A DNA stretch of 64,000 bases from Primulina eburnea. Lineage: Eukaryota; Streptophyta; Magnoliopsida; Lamiales; Gesneriaceae. Location of the stretch: assembly GCF_022965805.1 (NCBI RefSeq), contig NC_133108.1:38138051-38202050 (forward strand). The letters run 5' to 3'. Position numbers and translations under genes: made by a program. This document shows, piece by piece, positions 1 to 13,300 of this stretch. The notes beneath the pieces were generated by a model. It was not told the DNA's origin. It saw nothing but the letters and a program-made list of their open reading frames with translations, and made no database searches. Within the stretch, counting starts at the first letter, position 1; each line of letters opens with the position of its first letter.

Positions 1-2651
<2,651 letters not shown>

Positions 2652-3610
2652 CTTTTTAGGGTTCTTCGTAGAAAAGGTTGGTTCGCGAGGAAATGTCAGT
2701 GGCACGCCCCCAGAAAGCAGGGAGCGTCATACATTTTAAGGGTAACCGACCAATCACTCCATCTTCTTTATGGTTTTTGTTTGTTGCGAAAACGCACGTG
2801 CGTAATAATAATAATTTCAGACTTAAAAGGAAATATATCATTTCTCAACCAAAAATCAAAAGCACCATAAAAATTTACGGAAAAAAATGATAATATATAA
2901 CCTTGTTTTTTTTTATTTTAAACAAAAATAAAGAACATTCTTTTTTTTTATTATTATTTATATCCAGATTTTATTTTCCTTCAAAAAAAATCCAGATTTT
3001 ATTTTAAAATAATATTGTTTAATTTAATTAAAAATTAAATAATAAATTTATATTTTTGAGTCAATAAAAAATTCAAAATAAATTATATTTTCAATTATTC
3101 ATCTTTGTTATTTTTAAAAAAAATAAATTGTGGTAATTATTCTTATTGTAGTTTATTTTTTATGTCCGAAAATGTTCAAATTAGATAAATGACATGAGGA
3201 GATTTTCTATTATAAATTTTTTATTTATTAGTTTCTATTACTAATAATAATAATTTTATTGATATAAATTTAGTTTTATTATTTTCTGATTTTTATTGTT
3301 ATTATTATCATTATCATTGTTATTTTTATTATTATTATTTTACTATTTGTTGTTGATTTTATTTAAAAAATATTTATTGTTATTTTATATCACTATTATT
3401 ATTATTTTTATTATTATTATTTATATAAATTATTAATATTATCATTATCGTCATTGGCATACGCAATGCGTGTTGTGTAATTTTTGTTTTTGAAAAAATG
3501 TTTTTTGAAACTTACAAATTGGTTTTTCACACAAATTGGTGGAAGAAGTATGTTTTCCCCTTCTTTAGGATTGTTGGTTTCCAGATTTTTTGTTTAATAT
3601 TTGTATTAAT
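2652..3610. other. AT-rich spacer upstream of the SCPL gene
   Basis: This should contain the SCPL promoter on the minus strand, but no clear TATA box was picked out. From about 2880 the sequence is very AT-rich simple-sequence DNA (runs of TTATTATT type at 3290-3440). No gene seen. Confidence 0.4.
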
Positions 3611-3720
3611 GCAAAAATTTGTGTGAGACGGTCTCACGGGTCGTATTTTGTGAATATTAATAGAGTTGACACGTCTCACAGATAAAGATTCGTGAGACTG
3701 TCTCACGAGATACCTACTCT
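3611..3720 (+). mobile_element. MITE-like repeat, internally deleted copy
   Basis: Begins with a GTGTGAGACGGTCTCACGGG end and finishes with GTGAGACTGTCTCACGAGA then TACCTACTC. Compared with fuller copies (for example 22191-22370) the middle, including the AAAAAGTAATA stretch, is missing. Confidence 0.65.
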
Positions 3721-3859
3721 TGTATTAGTTAGTTAAAATAAGAGGGTTATAAATGTAAATTTAATTTAATGTCATATTGGTTTAGTTAAAGTAATATATG
3801 GCGTGACTACTAAATTTATATATATAACTATCATTATAAATATATTTTTCATAAAAACT

Positions 3860-4005
3860 CTCGTAACATCATCTTATAGGTAAAGTTTTTTAGACAGATC
3901 TTCAACCTGACTTAATTCACGAAAAATATTAATTTTTATGTCAAAAATATCAATTCGTATCATGGATATAATTTTGTGAGACCGTCCATAAGAGACTTAC
4001 TCATC
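3860..4005 (+). mobile_element. MITE-like repeat, degenerate copy
   Basis: Only the middle (CACGAAAAATATTAATTTTTATGTCAAAA-like section) and the end GTGAGACCGTCC...AGAGACTTACTC are recognisable. The left end is eroded. Confidence 0.4.
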
Positions 4006-4439
4006 ACCCATGTGTTAAATCAATTTGTTGTGATTATGCGACACCAAACTAATTTTACACATCTAACTTCTCTTAGACAACAACCTAAAAACAAAGGGAA
4101 TAACTAAATTATTTTTTAACTCATCTATAATTCTCATATCTTGTGACTTTTTAAATCTTGAAAATTCTGATATCATTTTATCTTTATCCGAATTTTGAAT
4201 ATTTCCCCTGTTGGTGAGGATTAGAGTAAGAACTATTTATCCGCCAATCAGTGTGGTTAATTTTAATAAACTAATCCCTCTAGGTTATATTAGGTTATAT
4301 TAGTCGGTAAAATAAACTCACCCCTAGGATTATTATCTCTTATATTTTCGATTTTCCATTCTCTAAATTCAAATCACTACCATTCCCGCCACGCAACACA
4401 GACGACGCGACCCGCGAGAGGGCCACCGCACGAACTGCC

Positions 4440-4690
4440 ACACGCGAACACCGGCGACACGGTTAGCGACGGTTTGCAAAAAAACTCGCTAGTAGAAAGG
4501 TTGTCAAAACACGTCTATTAGCGACGGTTTGTTATAACGTCGCAATTGCGACTTGTTTAAAAACGTTAAATGTCTAATTTTTAGTAATTTAATCAAAACC
4601 GATCGGCGACGGTTTCTCAAACGTCGCATAACGATTGGTTCTCAAAAACCGTCCTAGTTGCCCTGACCTTTCCGATCGACATTTCCTCGC
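4440..4690. mobile_element. DNA-transposon-like remnant with GCGACGGTTT repeats
   Basis: The motif GCGACGGTTT recurs at least three times, with partial copies in both orientations (AACGTCGCA, AACCGTCC). Clusters like this resemble the sub-terminal repeats of plant CACTA or related elements. No transposase coding or clear terminal inverted repeats were found, so the class is a guess. Confidence 0.35.
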
Positions 4691-4922
4691 GCCACTGTCC
4701 GCGCGAGTTCGCTTCATCAAAAAATCAAATATCTAACTAAAATTTACAACATAATATTATTTTACATCATATATTACAATTCTCACATCATTTTCTTTAA
4801 TTAATACTAATATTAGTTACTATCCTTCACAAACGGCTTAGGATTATATCACTCAAGATAATGTGGTACAGAAGTCATAGATTTTATAATAAAAATATTA
4901 TTTATAATTAAATTTATGATTA

Positions 4923-5062
4923 TGTCTCATATGAAACGGTCTCACATATCAATATTCGTGAAACAGGTCGACTCAATCTATATTCAGAGTGAAAGATAAT
5001 ATTTTCGATATAAAAAAAATATTTTCACATGGGTCGAGCTGAATAAGAATCTGTCTCACAAA
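4923..5062 (-). mobile_element. MITE-like repeat, degenerate copy
   Basis: Ends ATGAAACGGTCTCACATAT and TCTGTCTCACAAAAT flank a diverged middle with a GGTCGACTC block. This is the same family as the copies at 5371-5550 and 5615-5775. Confidence 0.45.
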
Positions 5063-5370
5063 ATTAACACATGAAACGATCATATAAGAGTTTTTGTATT
5101 CGTGCAAAGAACACTGGTTTTTGTTGTTTTCAAGCGTGGCCAAGATTGAGGAAAAGAACGAAACTTAATTGTTCTCGAAGTATAAAAACACGTGAGAAAC
5201 ATATAATATAAATTAATTATAATAAAATAAATAACATTGAAATCAATCGTTAAAGAAAAACTCATAGAAAAAAATCGATGTAGCCCAGTAAAATGTTAGA
5301 AGTTTCAGGCAAACGTCGAACACGTGAATTCAGGTGTGCAATTGTCATTCACTAACTCTAAAAATTATTG

Positions 5371-5550
5371 GCGCAAAAACTTGTGTGAGACGGTCTCACG
5401 GGTATTATTTGTGAGACGTATATCTTATTTGGGTAATCCACGAAAAATTATTACTTTTTATGCTAAGAGTATTACTTTTTATTGTGAATATGGTTAGGGT
5501 TGACCCATCTCACATATTAAGATCCGTGAGACGGTCTCTCATGAGACTCA
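5371..5550 (+). mobile_element. MITE-like repeat, near full-length
   Basis: Starts GCAAAAACTTGTGTGAGACG with GTCTCACGGG, then GTGAGACGTATATCTTATTTGGG, a section rich in TATTACTTTTTAT, GGTTGACCCATCTCAC, and ends GTGAGACGGTCTCTCATGAG. About 180 bp with no coding capacity. Confidence 0.65.
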
Positions 5551-5614
5551 TTCAAAATTATTTTATTGGATCATTATCTACAAGGCTACATCATGAACAA
5601 ACGTAAAAAATAAA

Positions 5615-5775
5615 GAGTGGATATCATGTGAGACCGTCTCACGGATCTTAATCTGTGAGACGGATCAACTCTACCCATATTGACAATAAAAATTAATATT
5701 TTTTCATGGATGACTCAAATAAGAGATCCGTCTCACAAATACGACCCGTGAAACCATCTCACAGAAATTTTTATC
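5615..5775 (-). mobile_element. MITE-like repeat, inverted copy
   Basis: Reverse orientation to the copy at 5371-5550, which lies 65 bp away. Starts ATCATGTGAGACCGTCTCAC, ends CGACCCGTGAAACCATCTCACAG. The two neighbours form a head-to-head inverted pair. Confidence 0.65.
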
Positions 5776-5779
5776 GAAA

Positions 5780-6005
5780 AAAAAATATTGAATCATCATG
5801 ATACTCAAATTATTGACTGCATAAAGGCGGGTGCTCATCTTTAGACGAGTATTGCTGTGAAATGATACAACATTATACAAAGTTTAAGTGGGATGGGAAA
5901 TAAATATTCATATTAAAATTATTATTTGTAATTATTTAATTTTCATTGTCATTTTTTTAGTACCGTTTTCTCGTACTCAATATGTAAATGAAGTTTAAAA
6001 ACTTT
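5780..6005. other. AT-rich spacer
   Basis: No coding potential or recognisable element was seen. Confidence 0.3.
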
Positions 6006-6009
6006 AAGT

Positions 6010-7640
6010 TTTGATAATCAAAACTTTCTTTGGTGTCGTAAGATATGAAATTTAGAAGATTTACCTTTAACGTTTAATATTCGGCTTTAACTATCCCGAT
6101 GTTTAGGTGGTAATAGTTTTCGTCGTAAATTCTTACGAACGAATTATTGGATTCACATATCTTCAAATCTTCGAATCAAGTACGTTCTTCGTCTAAATCG
6201 TAAAAAAAAAACTAGACGAAATTTTGTGTTGAGATCAATCACCAAAAGACGACGAAATCCGATGACAGTGTCGCGGCAGGACAACAGCGACTCATGGCGG
6301 TTGAGGGTAGTGATCAGCCGTGTGCTCTCTGACAAGGATGGTGGTCGAGCACTTGAGAGGGGAGAGAGAAGAGATAATCAAGACTGTATTTTCTTGTGAT
6401 CTTTTTTGTGTTGTGTGTTATCAATTTTTTATGACTATTAATTTTTATTTTTATTTTTTATAAAATGACTATTATTTATTATATCTCCATTATTGTATCT
6501 TCAATTCTTCTAGGTTTGAGTGTTTATCATCGTCAAATCTTTCATTAAATATTTCAATTTTTAACATACATGATATAATTATTATTTAATTAAATTTTAA
6601 TGCTTCTAGATATGGCTAGTAATCAAAACTACTAATTACTAGTATATTTTAAATGTATAATCAAATAATTATAACTTCATCCCATCTTGATTATGATTCG
6701 GTATCGTGAATATAACAATGATACAATCTCGTTAGTATTGATGTAAAGTGACAATTTCGAAGATCAAAATTTTTCACGTGATATTTTTTGACAATACATG
6801 ATATAATTTTATTTAATTAACTTTAGATGCTTGTATGCTTAGTAACAAACTACATTATAGTTTTTAATTTATATCAAATAAGTTACTCATCCAATTTGTT
6901 ATGAAGGATCTGAATATAACATGATACAAATCTCGTTATTATGATGTAAAGTGACAATTTCGAAGATCAAAATTTTTCACTGATTCATTTTTTTGTAGCT
7001 GCCTATTTTTAACTCCTTCACCTCTTCACAAAATTGCCAGTCAAACTAACCTCCACAACTTCTAGATATGGAAGTTACTCATAAACTTTTTTTATAAGCA
7101 ATATGTTTGATATCTATCAAACTTAATAATCAAATTTAACTCCTTGAAACTGGCTATATCAACGAGAACAATAATCCACCACTTGTGTGACCTCAATGAT
7201 TATGGAATACGGCTAGCCTGGGTTCACAACTCATGTAACCCAAAACAACATTTGTTTATTATATGAGTTTACCTTTGTTAACTTCATTATATGCATAGTC
7301 TCCTTGATCACAAGAACGCAGAACTCAATTCTGATGGCACCACCGGATCATGGTAAAAACATCTAGTATCATCGTCCTATGATCTCCTAGGTATAACTGG
7401 TAGTACATGCAAGAACCAATAAGTTATAGTTAGCGTATAATATAGTCCCTTCAATACATATATCTCGATCAAATCTACAACCACTGATATATCTAGAGTT
7501 GCATATGAATTCAATAACTATGTGATTTATCTTTGAGTAATTACAGCGACATTGTATGTGCCATTAATAAAACACATTTTTATAAATCACATGTCTTACT
7601 CTAGCCAGAAATTTATTGCATTATTAACTAATGAGATCAC
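6010..7640 (-). mobile_element. Solo-LTR-like dispersed repeat, minus orientation
   Basis: The reverse complement of this block matches 28180-29640 over most of its length with many small differences. Shared blocks include one around TATCAGTGATTGTAGATT, one around AAAATTTTGATNTTCGAAATT, and one around ATTACC...TAAACATC. No protein is encoded. The order of blocks, with a TCTCTCTCC-type stretch (here near 6360-6375), is what one expects of a degraded LTR. Retrotransposon origin is inferred; target duplications were not identified. Confidence 0.5.
6568..6990. repeat. Direct tandem duplication, period about 203 bp
   Basis: The block GTGACAATTTCGAAGATC with AAAATTTTTCAC occurs at about 6749 and again about 203 bp further on. 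Both are preceded by similar ATGATACAA..TCTCGTTA and TTTAATTAA stretches. It lies inside the solo-LTR-like repeat; the partner copy at 28180-29640 has it once. Confidence 0.6.
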
Positions 7641-8900
7641 ATATGATATTTATACCCATATGTGAGTGTTGAATCACCAACTACAAAGTATCAGATCCTA
7701 CGTATATTGGAACTACGTCCAAACTTGTCACCTAATGACCTTCTTGGAGTTGATAAACGAATCAAAGTGCGCTGATATTACGTAGAGCCTCCATGTTGTC
7801 CCGTGTTAAAAGACTATAACCATAATCGCAGATTTATCCACTCGATAAGTAATAACAACTTGGAAAGTACGATATAGAGTTGTTCAGCGATTCATCATAT
7901 GATAACTCATTTTTATATTTTGACATCTCCATGTTCCTACCAATGAAACAATGTACACTATATCACATATGTTATTCTCAAGCTCGAACGACATTTATCC
8001 TTATTTTATACATTTGAATCGACTAAGAACACATTTAGAAATATACAATAACTTATAAATGAATTTCATGATACATTCATATGTACGACTTCATAGTACC
8101 ATAACATATTCAAGGTCTTTATTTATGTAGCTTTCATATGTATACAGATAAAGTAAAAACCACAATTGGTTAAAATCGTAAAATATTATTAAAACAAATA
8201 ATATTTTTACACAAAAATCAATAAAGCTCAAATTAAAAGTTGACAAACTCAACACATACTCTAATAATTTTAAGTGAATTTATCATTCACTTGTAACTTA
8301 CAGCTGTACAACTTGTATTAACTAAGTTATATAAATTTAATTTCAAGTGAAATCACTTTATATTTTAGAAATTAATATAACGATGTAGTCAAAAAAAAAT
8401 ATTATCTAAATTAGAAAGGTTCAAGCAGTCGTCGAACAAATGAATTCTATAGTTCAACGAACTCTATAAGTTATCTTATTGTGTAAATGTAAGATGTGCC
8501 AAGGATCATCCATCGACGCTCAAGTTAGCAACTACCAAAATTAAAATATCTTGCAAGAGTAGGAAGTTGATCGATCCATTAATGAATTTTCAAGTTTTGG
8601 TAGGCTTGGAAAGTTATTGGACTTGATGATCGTACCTAGGTTCTTTTAACACAATAGTCAAGCCAAAATTTAATGCCCGGTATACTTTTTACCCATCACA
8701 AATTATATAATTCATACCTTAAAATTAATAAAACTTTATTTACAAAATGAGATGCTATAATTGTCTGATGGTGGATCCATTCTTACATTAACATTAAAAA
8801 TATTTGAATTATATCATTATCATCTATTATAATTTTTTATTTGAATTATATCGTTATCATCAACTATAGTTTTATAGAATGACAAACGTGAAACGTTCAG
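7641..8900. other. Spacer, possibly more retroelement debris
   Basis: Moderately AT-rich non-coding sequence. No reading frame, repeat ends or match within the window was recognised. Confidence 0.25.
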
Positions 8901-8902
8901 TC

Positions 8903-8926
8903 ATATATATATATATATATATATAT
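8903..8926. repeat. (AT)n microsatellite
   Basis: Uninterrupted AT dinucleotides, about 12 units, upstream of ATG11. Confidence 0.9.
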
Positions 8927-8964
8927 CAATTTAATAATAATTTTTTGAATTCTATTCCATCGTT

Positions 8965-9175
8965 CATTCTTTTTTCGGGAAATTAGTCTTCACTCCCCAG
9001 CCGTCGATTTTTTTTTGTCTTCAATCCCTAAGTATTTTTTTAGTACGACATTTCCACATGAAATATACCACATTTCCACATGAAAAGTACCACATTTTGT
9101 ATGACATAGTACCACAATTTTGTGAATAGAGAGTGAACCCAAAAAAATATTTTGATCGGTGATTTTTCAATAACT
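8965..9175 (-). repeat. Dispersed repeat, copy 1
   Basis: Contains GTACCACATTTTGTATGACA, CACATGAAAAGTACCACA and GAATAGAGAGTGAACCCA. The same order appears reverse-complemented at 23390-23590. Non-coding, class unknown. Confidence 0.55.
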
Positions 9176-9218
9176 TTCTCTTCTTTTTTTGTAAAAAATA
9201 AAATAATATGAAATTATG

Positions 9219-9250
9219 AAATATATATATATATACATATATATATATAT
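9219..9250. repeat. (AT)n microsatellite with one interruption
   Basis: AT dinucleotides broken by a single ACAT step, about 130 bp upstream of the likely ATG11 TATA box. Confidence 0.85.
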
Positions 9251-9382
9251 CTTTGGAAACCCTTGCTTTTCATGCATCAATTACAAAATTATTTATTGTC
9301 ATGGTGTTGTAAAATCATGAAGATTTAATATATTATCCTCATATATTCATAACACATGCAGCGCGTGTGCCTCGGTGGCTAG

Positions 9383-9389
9383 TATATAA
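9383..9389 (+). promoter_or_regulatory. Candidate TATA box of ATG11
   Basis: TATATAA lies about 25-30 bp before a pyrimidine-rich stretch (CTCCAATCTCATCCCCTCTTC) typical of plant transcription starts, and about 965 bp before the ATG11 start codon. Confidence 0.35.
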
Positions 9390-9411
9390 TTATAGCTCCA
9401 ATCTCATCCCC

Positions 9412-10353
9412 TCTTCCTCACCCAGAGTCTTCCAATTCCGTGCGACATTACAAATTCATTTCTCCTGCTGCCCGCTGCTCCTTGGCTTCCGTCTGAAGGT
9501 TCTCCCACGTCTCTCTACGTACGGACAGTAATCGTATATTAAAAGTTGGAAAAGAAAGAGAGAAAAAAAGAGTGTCGCAATAAACTTTTTTCAATCATTT
9601 GTCGTCGAACAACACTCAACACCGTTTGTCCAAGAAAACCACGAAGCCACCTGTTTAGAGAGAACAAAATCGTTTGAGTTTCTTGCTAAAATTTGTTTGT
9701 TCACGACCATGTGAAATATCTACTCTTGTCTTATCGTTGTCCGTTGCTTTTTTGCTTTAAATTAGTTATTGAAGTACAGTATTCTACGTGGCCTTTTTCT
9801 AATTGCTATTGTTTCCTCTGTTGATTCATTGCAGGGTTCTTTGAAATTGTGAAAAAGGTTTGGTGTCGTTGGTAAAATATTCGGTGGATGTCTTGAGATT
9901 TGTGCCTTTCCATATTAGAAGATTCTGCTGTTAGTCGGAGGCGATTGGAGTTTTGTTTTGTTTTCTTTGCTTTTCTTTTTTCTTTTTTTTTTGGTTTCGT
10001 TTTAGGCAACGGTTCGAGGAAACTGGGTCAAATTTGTAGATCTTTGAGGTGGGTTTTTGAATTTTGGGCTTAGTGACGTACTTGCTGGTGAGATTCCTGT
10101 TCACTTGGTGAAATCGTTGGTGGGTTTAGGGTAATTTGAGTTGGGGTTCTATTGCTTGCTACAATCGCATCGCCGATAGAATCTTCCTGGGTTCTGCTGA
10201 TTCTGGAATTTCAGTTGGTTTTAAGCATAATATTTGGTGAATCTTTGTATGAAGGGTTAAACACGTGTTTAGCTGACTCTTTTACCTTGAGTCAAATTTG
10301 ATTATTTGGTTATTGTAGCTGAAGTTATTAATTATTTTTGGTGGGTCAAGGAA
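9412..10353 (+). other. 5' leader of ATG11
   Basis: Pyrimidine-rich transcribed-looking sequence between the candidate TATA box and the start codon. A TTGCAG acceptor-like site near 9834 and GT-rich sequence before it suggest a leader intron, but a donor could not be fixed. If unspliced, it holds very short upstream ORFs, for example ATG directly followed by TGA at 9709. Confidence 0.4.
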
Positions 10354-13300
10354 ATGTCTACACATACTCCAGAAGGTGTAGTTGAAGTCGGAAAACTTTT
10401 GATTCATATTGCAGAGAATGGGCACTCTTATGCGCTTGATTGTGATAAGTACACTATTGTTGAGACCGTGCAGAAGTTCCTCGAATCAGTTTGTGGGATA
10501 ATGTTCAATGATCAGCTTCTTTTGTGCTTGGACATGAAATTGGAATCGCAGCGCCCTCTCTCCAGCTACAACCTCCCATCTGATGATCGAGAAGTATTTT
10601 TGTTTAATAAGGCAAGGATGCGGAGTAATTCACCGCCCCCTTTACCAGAGCAAGTTGAAATTGTTGATATTCCTGATCCCCTGTTACCATCCTCATCTCA
10701 CGGCGATCATCCTTTGGATAATGCCTCGGATCCTGCATTAAAGGCTCTGCCTTCCTACGAGAGACAGTTTAGGTATCATTTTCACTGTGGACATGCTATT
10801 TTCAGTCGAACTTTAGCTAAGATGGAGACGTGTAAGAGATTGTTGCAAGAGCAGAAGGTGCAAGAAAGGGCATTGGAAATTGCCCGGGGTAATTTAGATC
10901 ATTTCTATAAGATTGTACTTCAAAACTACAACGATTTCCTGAAATGTTACTCACAGCAGCACCGTAGCCATGCTAGCCTTCTTGCCAACTTCGGGAGGGA
11001 TATCGAGAAATTGAGATCTGTTAGACTTTTGCCTGCCTTGATGACTGCTAATAGAAAATGCTTACTGGATTTTGTGAAGGAAGATAACTTGAGGAAAACG
11101 GTGGAAGACTGCAGCATTTCCCACAGACAGTTTGAGAACAAAGTGTCAGAATTTAAACAAGAGTTTGGAGACCTAAAGCGCAATACAGAAATGTTATTTT
11201 CTGGCAAAGCTTCAGTTCTTGTTGAAGATTTGGATTCGACTATAAAAGACCACCAGCAATTTATAAATGAGCAGAAGAGCATAATGCAGACTCTAAGGTA
11301 TCTCTTTCCCCTGTCTCATATTAACTGGCCGCACCTTTTTCTACTTATTTGCAAATGCTGATTTTCAGAGGTTTTAAGTTTGAGTTTATCTGAGTGCAAA
11401 AGTGTGAATTTACGGGAAAACTTCTTGTTAACTGGCAAAGAAGCTTTCCTTTTGTATGATCATTTACAACATTGTGGACATTATCTGTGCCTAGCACGAA
11501 GTATTGCATTGGTTTAGTTGTTTTATACTTGCTCCATTTGTCTGCTTTAACACTTATATTACATGAGACATTTTATACACTTTCTGTCTCATTAAGCACA
11601 AATGAGAATATGTCTAGAAGATGTTCAAAATGCATCATCTTTATTTATTACCACCCAGGACTGTTTGGTATTATTGTTACTCGTATCCTTGTTGGCAGCC
11701 TTCAAAATCATGCCATGGCTTTTCAATTCTGCTTAAAGTAAGAAAATTTGGAATGCCATTGACTGCACATGTCATCAAGCATTATTAAGTGTTGCTTGAC
11801 TTAGTTCCTTCTTTCGTAATAGAAAATTGAACGAATGCTTGAAAGCAGAAGCAAAGTTCCTGTCAATTTAAATTTTCACCTTTAATCATCTTACTGTACT
11901 CCTTTTTTGAAATGGAGATATTGTATTTCACCTTCAGGTTTTGAAGTTCGTGTTTACTTGGTGGCCAAAGTTGCCTAGGTTCATGGGCAAGAAAAAGTTT
12001 ATATAGGAAACCAAACTCCATATGTTACGAAGAGTACGTTTGGATTCAAATTGTATTAAGAAAAAAGTTTTAGAAATGAACTTTTGAATAGTTTATGATG
12101 CTTGTTTAAGATTTTGCTGTTTTTTGAGTGCTTGGAAAAAATGAATTTACGATTTGGAAAAAGCCAGAAGTTGTATCATTTGGAGATTTTGTTTCAATTT
12201 CCTTTCAAGTTTTTTTTAAAAGGTGCTTTTGTACTAGTATATTCAAACACGAAGACTTATTTGTTAATGTTTTCCTGGAACAGTTTTCCATCATCTGACA
12301 ATAAACACTATCAGTTATTGTTTTCTTTCTCGAAAACACATATTTGTTCCATTTCAACATATTAATTATTTTTAACTATTTTCTCGTTACTTCCAAAAAG
12401 TATCGTATAATTTGTTTATATTATAAACCAAATATCATTATCATAGCATATTCTCGCTAGTTGCAGGGTCGGCTACATGGATAGTACTTATCCAAACTAA
12501 GCGATTATCCCACATGTCTTCTCTTAAACAAAGATATAATATATCATTCTTAACAATTTTTATCCAAGTTTTCAATAGCCTACCCCTCCTTCCATTGACC
12601 TACCAATCTAAGATGTGTCGGATTGGGGTCGTGTTTGGTCCCCTTTTCACATGACTTAGCTATGTTAGACGTCTCTCCCTAATCTTATCTTCTATAAAGC
12701 TTATACCTAAATAGCTCATAATCTTTTCATTCCTAATTCTATCCTTGCGCGTTTTGCCACAAATCCATCTTAACATACGCATTTCTGCAATCGCCATTTT
12801 ATGCATATGTAGTCTTGTAGTCGTCCTGCACTCCGAGCCATAAAGCATAGTTGGTTGAACAATAGTCTTATAACATTTTTCTTTCAATCTCACGGACATC
12901 CTTCTATCGCATCGCATAAGATTCCTAATGTCATCTTTCATTTCGTCCACTCCACTTGAATCCTATGGTCTGTATGCTTTTTAATTTCCCTAGTTTTTTG
13001 GATAATAGATCCTAAATAGCGAAATGATTCATACTATGAGACATCTCGACCGTCAATCTCAATTGGACTACTCATTCGTCTAGATTCAGGACCGAAGTTA
13101 AGAGCTAAATATTCCATTTTTGAGGAATTAATCCTAAAACCTTTACTCTCAAGAGCTTTACGCCATCAATTTAATTTTTGATTTACATCTTCTTTAGTTC
13201 CGTGTATTAGGACAATATCATTTACAGACAACATATACCAAGGTACCTCATCCTGAAATGTCCCGCCAGCTCATCCATAACCAAATCAAAGAGATTAGGG

